Positions 35,172 through 46,446 of a DNA stretch of 64,000 nucleotides are shown here, piece by piece; position 1 is the first letter of the stretch, and each line of letters opens with the position of its first letter. The position numbers and the translations under genes are program-made. This DNA is from Neonectria sp. B-13 (Eukaryota > Ascomycota > Sordariomycetes > Hypocreales > Nectriaceae): the NCBI GenBank assembly GCA_002682825.1, contig NOKP01000018.1:466827-530826 (forward strand). Reading direction: 5' to 3'. Below the pieces are notes generated by a model. The model saw nothing but the letters and a program-made list of their open reading frames with translations, did not search any database and was not told the origin of the DNA.

Positions 35172-35890
35172 TGTCGCACATGGATGGAGGGTTCTAGCAA
35201 GTGCCTGAGATGACCCGATGGGAGCTCTTCCAGTGACACTGGCCAGTGACCAGTGACGACAGGCGCCCTCCCCCACTGTAACCGCTCAAGCCGGCCACTG
35301 AAGACCAGCCTCTCTCTTTGCACAGCCTTCCTCCCTGGCCCGTGCGCGGGTACCCCTTGCACCTGGCACGCCCCCCCATGTTGCGAAATTCGCCGCTGCC
35401 GCCGCTGCTGCACGCTCTCCACTCCGCTGTATCGCCCACTGGAGACCGCCGCCGCGCCCTCCACCCCCGCTGTGGTTTGCTGCGTTTGGTACCCACGCGG
35501 CCACTTGCCGCAGTGTCTTTTGCAATCCGCAAACCTTCCGCTTCGGGTTCCTGTTTTGCGGCATCGGGGCTGGCCTGAGGTACGGGTTGGTCGGGGGGCG
35601 AAGCAAGGAGGGTAACGGAGTGAATACCTACATAATGACCCGAGCTGGCCACCCTCCTCTTTCTTGCTCTTTTTCGATTCATCATCGACAAGCACAACCT
35701 TCAACTTGCAACAGTCACAAAGAACAAACACTCCAGGACTCTTCTGACAATTTCTCTCCCTTGGTCGACAACCTCGAGCCGGCTTAACACAACCCTAGTC
35801 GCATACATCGCTCAAGGTAGAACATCTTGACCAACCTCCACCATACAACACCACCACAACATTCTCACCAACACACCCACATCCGCAACA

Positions 35891-36631
35891 ATGGAACCCT
35901 CACCTCGCCAGTCCCGCTCGTCCTCCTCGGCCTCGCGCCGCTCAAATCTCTCTCTCGATCTCTCCAACCTCCCGCCCCCGAGCCTCCCCACGCCTCCCTC
36001 CAACACCCTCCTCTTCACCCAGCTCAACGATGTGGCCATCTTCCTCCCCGAGAACCTCCAGACCATCCGCGATCTCGTCAGCCAGACCGCCCCTATCCAC
36101 GCCTTCGCCCCGCTCAAATCCTTCCGCCGCATCGTCATCTCCTTCTTCGATGAGGACGCCGCTATCGCCGTCCGCCAGATCTGGGACGCCGAGCACGTTC
36201 TCGGCCAGCAGCTGAAGGTCTACTTCGGCCAGCCCACCCCCATCGAGGTCCGCGACGAGCACCTCGCCCTACCCGACGCCGGCAAGCTCTTCTTCATCTC
36301 GCCCCCGCCTAGCCCCCCTCACGACTGGGAGGTTCGCCTTGAGGATGCCCCCAACAAGCTGGTCCACGCTGAGGATCTCGCCGAGGCCCTCGCCAAGCTT
36401 CACCACCGTCCCGGCCCCGTCGACGGCGCCTCGCCCGTCACACCTCCGGACTCGGCTCTGCCTGGCCGCACCCGCTCGCGCTCATCGACTCTGCTCTGCA
36501 AGCCCGACGAGTTCAACAAAACCCCTGCCGTCTTCGTCGATGACATGACCGATGAGCCCGAGGATTGCGTCGATGGCCCTATCATGGCTCACACCTCTCG
36601 GCCGCCCGTCGAGCTCATGCACGACGCTTGA
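35891..36631 (+). CDS. RCN1: Calcipressin (regulator of calcineurin, RCAN/Rcn1)
   Basis: A single exon of 246 residues. After a Ser/Arg-rich N-terminus, an RRM-like fold runs from about 40 to 125 (LLFTQLNDVAIFLPENL...RRIVISFFDEDAA). The family signature FISPPPSPPHDWEVR is at about 134-148; its SPxxSPP serines are the known phosphorylation site in other RCANs. Near 210 is TPAVFVDD, which resembles the PxIxIT-type calcineurin docking element. The protein binds calcineurin in the cytosol and, by phosphorylation state, inhibits or supports its signalling to Crz1-type factors. No intron is needed. Length fits fungal members. Confidence 0.95.
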   Translation: MEPSPRQSRSSSSASRRSNLSLDLSNLPPPSLPTPPSNTLLFTQLNDVAIFLPENLQTIRDLVSQTAPIHAFAPLKSFRRIVISFFDEDAAIAVRQIWDAEHVLGQQLKVYFGQPTPIEVRDEHLALPDAGKLFFISPPPSPPHDWEVRLEDAPNKLVHAEDLAEALAKLHHRPGPVDGASPVTPPDSALPGRTRSRSSTLLCKPDEFNKTPAVFVDDMTDEPEDCVDGPIMAHTSRPPVELMHDA

Positions 36632-37120
36632 GCGAGCTTTCTCTGCTCATCAGAGTTGAAGACACCGGGGTACGGGCATCTAGCTCGGCATTTGGCGTTT
36701 CATGCAACATGAAGGGATCGGATGGGGTCAAGAACAGGCGGTGTTTCATATATCCAGGTCTCAACAGGGTGAACGGGGTTTTCTTTGCATCAAAGGTTAT
36801 CATCATTCGACATTGGTTCGATTTTTCTTGCGCTGGAGTTGGGAAAAGAATCGGGTTCAAAGCCGACACTTGTCGGCTTATAGGTTTCGTTGACAAAGCA
36901 ACACAATTGCCTGACATACATCGGTGTTGCTCTTGCTCGCTCAAAAAAACTTTCTGTATACTATAGGTACTAGCTAGCCCTTACTCGGCAGCGATGGTCC
37001 AACGACTCAGTTGTTGGAAATATAACCATCCATTAATGAAAAATCACAAATGCCTTCCTTGAATACCCGTGAACACTTTCGCAACCATCTAATTCGTTTG
37101 GGGGCATCATCCATCGCCTT
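36632..37120. other. Convergent 3' intergenic region
   Basis: 489 bp between the stop codons of calcipressin (plus) and the MpaB-like gene (minus). It looks like 3' UTR sequence; no gene is seen. Confidence 0.65.
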
Positions 37121-38768
37121 CTAACCGAGGCTCTGGAGCACTTGAGGCTGGGTCATGATCGATGACAAGATCGAGTGCGGCACAGTCGAGAACAACCCGC
37201 TCACGAACACGAAGTACATCACTGCCACTGCTCCCACCACCGCCCAAAATACGAGCACTGCCCTGGGTGACCGCCTCGTCATCGTTGTTGGCGTAGCAGA
37301 CTTCTCGGAGGCGAGGTCTTGCGGCGAGCCCAACTCCGTCAGCATCCCGATGCGCGGGAGGTACTGAAATTGGAATGTGGTCGGCTCGCCGATGCCTCCG
37401 ACGGTCTTGCTGAATATCATGTGATGGGCGATGTTCCTGAACCTCTGTTACACTGCGTCAGCCACAAAATCCCATCTGCACGTCGGATATGTACGCCAAA
37501 AGGAGAAACATGACTGGGAGGCGGTGGGTAATAAAAAATGTGTTGGTTGGGCATGTGCTGTATTCGCATGCGCGTCTTGGTGCACGTACCCGGTCCCTGT
37601 CCCGCTGCACGAAAGCTGGCATCCAGGGGTAGCTGTAGCTCATCAACATGAGAACGAGGCATTGCACCCAGACAAGTACGCGATAATGCCAGCGAGGCTT
37701 CTCGATGCCAAGGGCGCCTGCCAGATCATCGCCGTTGAGCTGGTAAGCCTGAGCGACAAGAAGCTCGCGTGGCGCATACAATGGTGGAATGCAAGCCTCG
37801 GCTGTGAGGATGTTGTTGGCCAAGATTCGTGAGTGGTGTGAGGGATTCATCTCCGATGTCATAACCGACTCCATCATGACTTTGGCCTCCGCGGGCGTCG
37901 CCATCCAATCCACGGGGGTGCCTAGAAGGTAGCCTACCCATCGCCAGAGAGCAAAGTAGTCTGCCGTCTGCTGTTCCGTCAGGTAGATACCCTGCCGGGG
38001 TAGAGCCATATAGACTATGGCAACCGAGTATACTGAGATGGTGCCCATGCAGTGGAGGTCATTGATGGGAACTCCCCACTTGTCGACATCGAAGTATCCC
38101 GGCTTTTCGCGCTCCAATTGCATGAGGTGACGTCGCACAGATCCATGGAGCAGCCGGACGCGCACTGAAGAAACGAACCCCTTTCCTCCGGGCTTGATAG
38201 CATCGAGATTTTCAGTCACTTCCATGAAGTGCTGGAGTGTTTCCAGGAGGCGGCGCCTGGTGACTTTAACACCAAATCCTCCCGTCCTCGAGAGCGTCTC
38301 AACCACCCGCCATGCGCCCATACCTCCCATCAACGATTTGTATAGGAGCTACCTAGTCAGCAGAGACATGCCAGAGTTTTAGGAGTTCCGACTTACCCCG
38401 AGCAGGATCTGTCCACTGAACTGATACACGATGCGCTGGCCCCGTTCAATCTGCTCCCAGTCAACCCAGCCAGGGACCGTTGAGATCTCGTTCCAGAGCT
38501 GGCCCAGTACTTCATCCGAGCCTGCGTGTTCATGTACTAAGGCATATAGGTCTCTCTGGCCTTCTCCAGAGCCATGTGGACACTTCCATGATTTCGACTT
38601 TGGTGGCGCAAGGACGTCAAGACGGTCCAAGGCATCTGTGGCGAGCTTGTCATAACTGTACAACAGGTGGGAGATTTCTGACTCGGTCTTGTGGTTGGCG
38701 GTCCAATGAAACTTGTGACCCCAAATAGTCCTGGCGTCATTGACTCTGGCAGCACGGGAGACAACCAT
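37121..38768 (-). CDS. MpaB/rubber-oxygenase-like (DUF2236) membrane protein
   Basis: Exons 38768-38397, 38348-37590 and 37444-37121 give 484 residues. Introns are 48 nt (GTAAGT...GTAG) and 145 nt (GTACGT...CTGAC...ACAG). The first junction reads QILLG-LLYKSLMGGMGAW, which fits the family block without extra residues. The DUF2236 core carries the histidine/arginine cluster HGSVRRHL (H192, R196, R197, H198) and ARTGGF-type sequence (LSRTGGF). A hydrophobic segment lies near the end of exon 2 (VLVWVQCLVLMLM), and a strong transmembrane helix near 439-462, close to the C-terminus. Relatives include fungal ER-bound MpaB, which oxidatively cleaves a farnesyl chain in mycophenolic acid synthesis, and bacterial latex-clearing oxygenases, which use heme. 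Substrate is unknown here, and no biosynthetic cluster surrounds it. Confidence 0.87.
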
Positions 38769-40202
38769 TGTGAATTGCGAGCGTAGTTTACGTCCTGGAG
38801 AGAACCAAGGTCACCAGCGGAAGGGCTTTTTATAAGAATTGCCGAAAACAAGCTTCCAACTTCGGTGCCCTCGCTAGAGGGGACCATCAGGTCTCGGTAC
38901 ATGACGGCGGACACTCGTCGCCTGTTACTTGCGCCTCTAGAGGGCCCGGAGCCCAGGGCCCTGGACCAAGAAAGACCTCATGTCGCCGTCCCGAAGCTTT
39001 GGTGGTGGGCAAGCACTTCATCATCTCCACTCGGTGGCGGTGGGGAGACAAGATGCAGAGCGAACCTGGGCTATAGGTGCATCAGAAGCCATAGATGGTG
39101 GCATTCCCGTCTACCGGGCCATCAGGTCATGGCCGGGAGACATGGAAGAGCTTCCGTCACCTTCTGGAGATGGCAATTCGACAGGCTTGAGTGCATTAGG
39201 GGAGCAGGCCAGTCATACTGTGCGAAGGGGAATGGCCAGAACGGTGCCAGCATCAAGGGATCCGGGGGAAGGGTAGCCATTCAGGGCATCGGCTTCTTTG
39301 GGCCTTCTCCTCCATCATCCTGCTGCATGATGAACTGTCTAGTTCTATACACGAAGTCGAACTGCAGGCCGGCGGCACTCGAGTGGGCCCCGGCCACCAT
39401 TGTCGGGCGTGGTCGACGCGACGTCTGGTGAACCACGGGTAATGGTCAACAGGGGAGGGAGGGGTTGCCTCGGTGGGTTAATGGGATTGGCGAGGGTGCA
39501 GGCAAAGGCAATCTCGGTGAGTCTGCTAATGGGCGGTGCAAGAGGATCTCACCGCAACTAATCCGTACAGAGGAGAAGGATAGCATATGGCGGACGACGG
39601 CGATGCTCCGAGCCCGGGCTCAACGAGGAACCGACGTCTCAGAGAAGTCAGGAATAGTAGCAAAGCACACGAATACGCAATGCGACGACCTAGCGCAGGG
39701 CCTACGCGAGATGCATGTGATGGCACCACGAGTTGATGAGCCCAAGACCGTGGTCACTGGCTACTGGCCGCCGGGCCCGCCGGGCCAGCTGCATGTCGAC
39801 TCCGTCCAAGAGCCCGCCTGCTGCGAGGGAAAGTTGAAATAGTATTAGCAGCCATGCAACGTTGGTTCGCCCGTAATGCGGGAGCGGGTTGCAGTGGGTG
39901 CGGGAGTCTGTGGGTGCGTTACGGTGCTGGCTGTTGCCGCGTGGGTCATGAACGGGGCCGTTGAATGGAGGCATAATCCTGGTCCATTCTGCCCTCATGG
40001 CCGGAGGCCGGCGCTACATTAGTCCAGGTGAGGAAGACAGATACGTACCGCGGGCCGGGGGCGCCGATCCAGTTTGATCCTCCGGACCCACTTGTCGAAC
40101 CCCGGTCGCCGATGATGGATCTCGTTTTGAGCGGCCAATTTAGTCCAACTTTTCTTGCTTGCCATCCCAACCAGAAACCGACGACTGGTTCACCTGCCCA
40201 TT
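38769..40202. other. Divergent intergenic region MpaB-like / RRG9
   Basis: About 1.4 kb between start codons, with no supported gene. Open frames on the plus strand at 38865-39431 and 39465-39842 begin without ATG and show no family features. Confidence 0.55.
38826..38834 (-). promoter_or_regulatory. TATA box of the MpaB-like gene
   Basis: TATAAAAAG on the minus strand ends 58 nt before the ATG at 38768. Such a strong TATA element suggests a regulated rather than constitutive promoter; that is inference. Confidence 0.55.
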
Positions 40203-41879
40203 ATGGGCTGCGCATGCCGTGTCACGCCCTTGCGTATATTTATCCAGGGCCTCTCTCAGGTCCATAAGATCGAGGCTTCTTCTTCTTCCTCATTCCTCCG
40301 TTTTCACGCCCCTCGCACGGCTTCGATACTCTGTCGCAACCAGTTCTTGGTCGCGCGACAGTCACGATTTCTCCATGCCTCGCGACGCTTGAATCAAAAT
40401 GCAAGCGCCAGCGTTGCTCCATCACCTCCGGCGACCACGGAGCCGGAACGCACCCTCCATTCGAATGACGAAGCGCCCTTGGCCAGCGAAACTCGTATCG
40501 AGGTTACAGAGGTGGAAGCTACAAATCTAGTGAAGGCTAGAGAGTCTGCGAGGGCTGTAGAGCCTGGAAGGACTGAACCAACGACAAGTTCAGAACCAAC
40601 AGCAACTTCAGAACCAGTAAGAATTATTGAGACAGCCACGACCACAGTGTCAACGGCGGTTGAAGAGTCAGTCACGGTTACAAAGCCAGTCACAACTGCA
40701 GAACCCTTGACGGCTGCTGAACCCGTGGTAACTGCTGAGCCGGTGACAACTGCTGCGCCCGTGGCGGCTGCTGAGCAGCCTGAGTCCAGTGAAACATCTG
40801 AGACCAACAAAACGGCCGAGGTCAGCCAAATAGCTGAAGTTCATCAACTAGCTGAGGTTATCGAATCGCCGTACCCGACATCCGAGACTGTCAAGGTCAA
40901 CGCCAAGGCCAGCGATAAATTCAAGGGTAACGACAAGTTCAAGGGTAATGACAAGTTCAAGGGCAGCGACAAGTTCAAGGGCAACGACAAGTTCAAGGAC
41001 AACGACAAGTTCAAGGGCAACGACCGGTTCAAGGGCAACGAAAAGTTCAAGGGCAATGACAGGTTCAATGACAGACACAAGGGCGATGGGAAGTTCAGAG
41101 GCGACAACAATTATGGGGGCCAGAACAAGTTCAGAAGCGAAAACAAGTTCGGCAGCGAGAACAAATTTGGGGGCCAGAACAAATTCAGGAGCGATACCAG
41201 GTTTGAGGGTGAAGGAAGGTTCAAGGACAAGTCTTGGAAGCCGAACACCTACTCTGACAATAAGACCTACGACAAACCATGGACGAAGCGAACAGATGAT
41301 CTGGGCAGTTCAAGACCACCCAGAGATTTCAGCCGAACCTCATCCTCGACTGAGCCTATCGTCGGGCCGTCACCCTCGGAGCCAAATCCAGATACCCCCC
41401 TTTGGAGGATCCAGAAGGAAGCTCTGAAGGAAAAGTTCCCCGACGGCTGGAAACCCCGCAAGCGCCTCTCCCCCGACGCTCTGGCCGGCATCCGTGCCCT
41501 GAACGCCCAGTTCCCGGAAACCTACACCACCTCGACCCTGGCCAGCAGATTCGAGGTGTCGCCTGAGAACATTCGCCGTATTCTCAAAAGCAATTGGGCG
41601 CCTTCGACCGACGAGGACAAGGAACGCCAGGACCGATGGTTCCGCCGTGGCATGAAGGTCTGGGACCATCAGGCCGCGCTCGGCATGAAGCCGCCGCGGA
41701 AATGGCGCTTGGAGGGCATCAAACGCGACCCGAGCTACCACGATAAGCGACAGGGAGCCATAAGGCACAACCGGCATTTGGAGGAGGAGGATGATCGGGA
41801 AGTCCGGGCCAACATGAGGAGGCCGGCTACGCGGAAACCTGCTCAACGACCTGCTCCACGACGAACCCCTCGACCATGA
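40203..41879 (+). CDS. RRG9: Rrg9/neugrin-like mitochondrial protein with repeat-expanded middle
   Basis: A single exon of 558 residues from the ATG at 40203. The basic N-terminus (RTASILCRNQFLVARQSRFLHASRR) fits a mitochondrial presequence. The conserved neugrin/Rrg9 block is C-terminal: WRIQKEALKEKFPDGWKPRK, RLSPDALAGIRALNAQ and FEVSPENIRRILKSNW, followed by a basic tail. Yeast Rrg9 is needed for respiratory growth and mtDNA maintenance; human neugrin acts in mitoribosomal RNA metabolism. Between leader and core lie two low-complexity blocks: Thr/Glu/Pro/Ala repeats (TTAEPxTAAEPVV type) and about eight KFKGND hexapeptides grading into NKF(R/G)SE units. These make the protein much longer than simple members. 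The family call rests on the C-terminal third. Confidence 0.85.
   Translation: MGCACRVTPLRIFIQGLSQVHKIEASSSSSFLRFHAPRTASILCRNQFLVARQSRFLHASRRLNQNASASVAPSPPATTEPERTLHSNDEAPLASETRIEVTEVEATNLVKARESARAVEPGRTEPTTSSEPTATSEPVRIIETATTTVSTAVEESVTVTKPVTTAEPLTAAEPVVTAEPVTTAAPVAAAEQPESSETSETNKTAEVSQIAEVHQLAEVIESPYPTSETVKVNAKASDKFKGNDKFKGNDKFKGSDKFKGNDKFKDNDKFKGNDRFKGNEKFKGNDRFNDRHKGDGKFRGDNNYGGQNKFRSENKFGSENKFGGQNKFRSDTRFEGEGRFKDKSWKPNTYSDNKTYDKPWTKRTDDLGSSRPPRDFSRTSSSTEPIVGPSPSEPNPDTPLWRIQKEALKEKFPDGWKPRKRLSPDALAGIRALNAQFPETYTTSTLASRFEVSPENIRRILKSNWAPSTDEDKERQDRWFRRGMKVWDHQAALGMKPPRKWRLEGIKRDPSYHDKRQGAIRHNRHLEEEDDREVRANMRRPATRKPAQRPAPRRTPRP
40917..41067 (+). repeat. RRG9: Coding 18-nt minisatellite (KFKGND repeat) inside RRG9
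   Basis: About eight in-frame copies of an 18-nt unit (AAGTTCAAGGGCAACGAC) with point changes, encoding Lys/Arg-Phe-Lys-Gly-Asn/Ser-Asp/Glu. Degenerate relatives continue to about 41230. Confidence 0.92.
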
Positions 41880-42580
41880 TGAGTGTATGACTAGAAAATC
41901 CCCGTTTATCACATATAGAACTGGCCATGGTGGCATGTACCATAGATGTATTATTTGTCCTACTATTGAATGCAGATTAATGAAGGAACTTTCAATGATC
42001 ATGACCCTTTCCCCTTATTCTTTAGAGTCGATTGTGCGTATGAGTGAGTGTTCACCATGGCTGGCAGATAGTCCTATCTAACAAAGCGAACCCGATTTTC
42101 GCTCACAATTTGCAAGAACAAATTCCGACGAGGGCAATTAGTCGATTATCAAAACGCCGCCCAGCGCGATTGATCCAATCCCTTGGTTTTTGGTCCTGCG
42201 AGGCCGGCAATGTGACGTCGAAACTAAGAGGCGGCTCTAGTTGATGCAGGTCCCATCACTGTGACTGACCGACCGAAAAGGGACAGGGGCTGAGGGGGTC
42301 TCGGAGCTCCGCGCTTAAAGACGTAACGACTGGTGCGGTACGTAGTTTCACTTCCACATGCTACGCAACCGACTCCAGCCTCGTTTCACCTCGCCTTCAT
42401 CCCGTTTCTCTCCTCCAACCGCCAGGAGAAACTCAAGCTTCTTCCTCTTTGTTTATTTCATCTCCAAGAGGCACGCCGTCTGTACATATTCAGTATCTTG
42501 CGCCAGTGTGCTGCGCATCGTTGACCGCTCTCTCACCACCAGGCGCTTCATTTCGCTACTCACTCACTCACTCACTCACC
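41880..42580. other. Intergenic between RRG9 and the dehydrogenase
   Basis: 700 bp in tandem orientation: the RRG9 3' UTR followed by the promoter and pyrimidine-rich 5' UTR of the dehydrogenase. A CACT tract (42558-42579) ends directly before the ATG. Confidence 0.6.
42558..42579 (+). repeat. ACTC/CACT tetranucleotide tract abutting a start codon
   Basis: Five tandem CACT units end two bases before the ATG of the dehydrogenase gene. Confidence 0.85.
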
Positions 42581-43726
42581 ATGTCTAGCACCACGCGATA
42601 CCCGCGCCCGCCGCAGCGCGAGTCCTGGTTTGCGCCGCTGTCCGTCGACCTCTTCCTCAAGGTCCTCAACACAACGCTGCTTCACCCCTTCATCGCCTGG
42701 ATCATCCCGTTGTGCTTCCGCGCCCAGACGGTCAAGTGGGAGGCGCCGCCGATGGTCATCTCCATCGCCTGGGCCACCTTCATCACGCTGTGCTGGATAG
42801 CCGGCATTGTCAATCAGCGCATCGCCCACGGCGTGCCCCGTGATGTTGACCTCGGCGAGGAGGTCATCGTCATCACCGGCGGCTCGAGTGGCTTGGGCTT
42901 GCTCATCGCCGAGGTCTACGGCATGCGCGGCGCTTCCGTGGCGGTGCTGGATGTGAATGAGATGGAGAACACGGAGGCGCGGGGCGTCACTTTCTACAAG
43001 TGTGATGTTGGCGACAAGGCGCAGGTCGCCAAGGTTGCGTCTGATATTGAGAAAGAGGTATGTCTATCCTCATTCCCTGGTCTGATACTAGTGTTATGTT
43101 TGCTAACCCGACATCCTCAGCTCGGTACCCCGACTGTCCTGATCAACAACGCCGCCGTTGTCATTGGCAAGTCGCTGTTGGACATCTCGCTGGAGGAGAT
43201 CGACCGGAGCCTCACCACCAACCTCCTAGGTCCCTTTTACTGTCTCAAGGCGTTCCTCCCCGCCATCATCCGTGGCGGCAACGGCGGCACCATCGTCAAC
43301 ATCTCCTCAGTCATCGGCACTGTTGGCGCCGCGCAGCTGACGGACTACGCGGCGGCCAAGGCCGGCATCACGGCTCTGCACCGCTCGCTGACGGCGGAGC
43401 TGCGCCAGAGCCACCCGGAGATCCGAACCGTGCTCGTCACCCCGGGCCAGCTGAGCACGCCCCTGTTCTACGGGGTGCAGACGCCCAACAGCTTTATCGC
43501 GCCCGTGGTGGAGCCCGTTGACGTGACCAAGGAGATAGTGGCGGCCATTGACAGCGGGAGAGGCGCGACGGTTGGCATGCCGTTGTATGCACGCTGGATC
43601 GACTGGATCAACGTGCTCCCCGTGGGCGTCCAGGTCATCCTGCGCTCGGTTGCGGGGGTGGATAATGGGATGAAGACGTTTGTCGGGAGGCGCGGCCAGG
43701 AGACCGAGAAACATGTTTCGGGATAG
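42581..43726 (+). CDS. Membrane-anchored short-chain dehydrogenase/reductase
   Basis: Exons 42581-43057 and 43121-43726 give 360 residues. The 63-nt intron (GTATGT...CTAAC...CCTCAG) contains no stop and is a multiple of three, so unspliced sequence also reads through. Splicing joins SDIEKE to LGTPTVLINNAA. Hydrophobic segments near 35-45 and 60-80 precede the enzyme, suggesting an ER or lipid-droplet anchor. The classical SDR set is present: cofactor motif TGGSSGLG (about 99-106), NNAA (about 168-171), Ser in NISSVIG, and YAAAK (about 235). An Asp after the second strand (AVLDVNEME) favours NAD(H). It resembles the retinol-dehydrogenase/17-beta-HSD11-like group; the substrate is not predictable. 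Confidence 0.9.
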   Translation: MSSTTRYPRPPQRESWFAPLSVDLFLKVLNTTLLHPFIAWIIPLCFRAQTVKWEAPPMVISIAWATFITLCWIAGIVNQRIAHGVPRDVDLGEEVIVITGGSSGLGLLIAEVYGMRGASVAVLDVNEMENTEARGVTFYKCDVGDKAQVAKVASDIEKEVCLSSFPGLILVLCLLTRHPQLGTPTVLINNAAVVIGKSLLDISLEEIDRSLTTNLLGPFYCLKAFLPAIIRGGNGGTIVNISSVIGTVGAAQLTDYAAAKAGITALHRSLTAELRQSHPEIRTVLVTPGQLSTPLFYGVQTPNSFIAPVVEPVDVTKEIVAAIDSGRGATVGMPLYARWIDWINVLPVGVQVILRSVAGVDNGMKTFVGRRGQETEKHVSG

Positions 43727-45982
43727 ACTGGCGCTGGCGCCATTTCGGTTGGACGACGGCCTACTTACGCATGCACTTGGGAGCGATGGGATGGGAAATA
43801 CAACACGGACATGTGAATGTTAATGTTTGATAGTGATGATACGATGGAATCATAGCATAGCGAACTGGGTACTTGGTCAGTGACCGAAACTTTTACGTCA
43901 CAACCTGAAGCATATCATGTTTGAACGCATCCAATTGCAATTGTTATCCTCGTGGCTGAGGGTGAAGAGAGCTGTTGTAGTTGTAGTCTCGCCGTGGAGT
44001 TTTCGTTTAGGCCGCGTAGAGCTGTGGGAACCCCCACGTCACCCAATCTCGAGGTTGGTCTTGTGTATCGGCGAGAGACAATCAACGAAACCCAGAGCAG
44101 TGGATCAGCCAATTATGGCACCTCATGGCCACACTACCTGTCGATCCAGCTGCGGCCCGGGGCTGTGATGGAGAAGCACGGATGGCCGCTGGCTGCCAAA
44201 CCCAAGAAGTAGTAGACCTGGTCGCCAGCACGGAGTGTGGTACGCTGAAGTCGTCAATCGCTTAATTGCCCGATATAGGTAGCCAAGTTTCGGATAAGCT
44301 GGGGTACTCTGGGGCAGGTGGTTCTAGAAGAGGACCGTGCTGCTCGGTGACGGTTGGAGATATCCAATACTACATAGTATGCATTCGGATGGCGCTTTGC
44401 GTCAAGTCTGAGTTGGCCCGCTTCGGAACTCGCCCGACAGCACTACTGTACATTTGAATCAACTTCGCTGACGAGACATTCCCGCACGAGACACCAGGGT
44501 ATCTGATAGCCAACGGCTGAGGCGTCGATTCCTCGCAGTTCAGATCCACGCCACTCCACCTCAGTCAAGACACCGCAGCGACGGTGGTGGTGGTGTTGGC
44601 AACAAGGGGGCGTGGGGTGACACAGCAACTCAGCACGGCTGGATGGGAGGTCTCAGGTTCGTGGCGGCGCTGTTCCGCACCCCCCCTTGCGTCATTCACG
44701 ACAGGTCTGTCACAGCGGGCGACTCGAGCAAAAAGTCAGGTTGGACGGGGGAGGAGAAAGACGACATGTGCTCCGGTGCTTGCAGCGCTGCGGGCGCTCT
44801 GGATGCTCGGAACGGCCGCTGTGGGCTCTGGTTCGGGTCACCGAAGCGAGGGGCACCGGCACCGGAGAAGGACGACGCGACAGACTCGGCGCGAGCCAGG
44901 GCTCCAACGTGATGGTCACCGGGATAGACAATGGCGCGGATCATTGCTGCAGAGCCCCATTGAATGTGGCCCGCGCTGGAGAGTCCCTGGCCGAGATACC
45001 AGACCATCGGTTCTCGCGGTTCCCCACACGGAGATACAGTATAGACGTATTCGGGTGTTCAGGTGCTAGGTCTGTAATTAGGGAGATTACCAGATGCTGA
45101 GTAGTAGGAGAGACGTGCGGCGGCGCGGAGCGGGTGGAGGGGCGGCAGGCCGGCAGGTATTGGGGCGGGGAAGTTAGGAAGTAGGACGCGAGGAGACATG
45201 GGTCACTTGGACGAACGCTGATGGGTGGTGTCACTGGCGTGTGTGTGGTGAAGCAAAAGGCAGCTAAACTGCAGGATTTCAAGATTCAGGGTTCATATTC
45301 GTACTGTAGGATAGGATTGCGGTGCGCCCGTTTGCGAGAGGGGTGTTGTGACGACGCTTTGGACTGATGGTGCGGTGGCGGTAGGTTGGTTCTGCCGGCG
45401 TTTGTCAGGGCGCTCGCAGGTCGAAGTTGTCTCAGGGCTTCGTCGACGCCCGCAGAGCTGCACCTCGCATCCCTCGACATTGACGGGGATACCACTTCGG
45501 GTGCATCAGGGTTTTCTGAAGTAGTAGCCTTGTAAGAGTAACCTCCGAAAGAGAACCGTGCTGCGCTTAGCAAGCAGTACGGATACTTGTGTTGAGTCGT
45601 TAGTTCGGGGTTCCATCTAATGGTTTTTTTTTTTGTTGGAACTGAGTTCGGGAGAGGGCTGAAAAGACGCACGCGACACCACTTCGCGGGACAAAAGCTT
45701 CCCTTCCACTAACACGGGATGGAAGTGCGTACGAATAGAGCATCCAACATGGAATGCTTTGGATAACCCCCCGGCACAGATGACGGCTACATGACAGAGT
45801 CAGTGCTCAGTTCTGGGATGGCGATGCAATCAATATCCGCAGAGCCAGGAAGTTGAGTGACAAGACAGCAAGGGAGGGACCCCTCATTAAAGGAATCGAA
45901 ACCTCTCGACATGTCAAACCCGTCTGCACTAAGGTAGATTAATGTAGTATTCTACTACGTACTCCAGGAAAACTGTGTGAAG

Positions 45983-46002
45983 TGACTGACTGACTGACTG
46001 AC
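45983..46002. repeat. GACT microsatellite (5 units)
   Basis: GACT repeated in tandem in intergenic DNA. Confidence 0.85.
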
Positions 46003-46425
46003 GGCAACATTCCCCCCAACCCCATGATCCCCGTCCCTCGTCAACTCGACTCGCCGGGACCCTTATCAGCGCCCGCCGGCTCGGCTGCCCACCAATCACG
46101 CCGCCACCAACCAGGCCGCCACGCGGGCATCCCAGGCGTTCCGGACACACAGCGGGCTCTGTCGGTGGCCCCTCGGTGCTTGCACGCCCTGAACACGCCC
46201 TAGTCGTCACCCGCGCGCCCCCAGATAAGCCTCTCGCTGGATCCAACCGTCTCTAACCAGTGGCCAGTGAGTGACCTGTCTCCATTCTCCCATCCTCCAC
46301 CCATCCACTCTTCCATCCTCCATCCCATCCACATCCGCATCCACTCGCTCCATTCTCCAGTCATCGACTCCATCCTGACGGATCCCGGGCCCCAAGCCAA
46401 GCCCAGAAGCCCGTCAAGCCATGCT

Positions 46426-46446
46426 GCCATGCCATGCCATGCCATG
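46426..46446. repeat. GCCAT pentanucleotide repeat (4 units)
   Basis: Four GCCAT units in tandem. A related CCATGCCATGCC run occurs near 24500. Confidence 0.85.

Larger units (their letters stand above)
31258..35890. other. 4.6 kb intergenic region, no gene supported
   Basis: It lies between mitochondrial PheRS and calcipressin, both on the plus strand. It contains a GGAT microsatellite (34073-34117) and a TATCCTG repeat (35144-35171). The last ~200 bases are C/A-rich (CACCACAACATTCTCACC) and look like the calcipressin 5' UTR. Open frames are short and conflicting. Confidence 0.55.

Noticed and set aside
38865..39431. 188-codon plus-strand frame between the MpaB-like gene and RRG9
   Set aside because: It starts at GTG, overlaps the MpaB-like promoter and has no family features.
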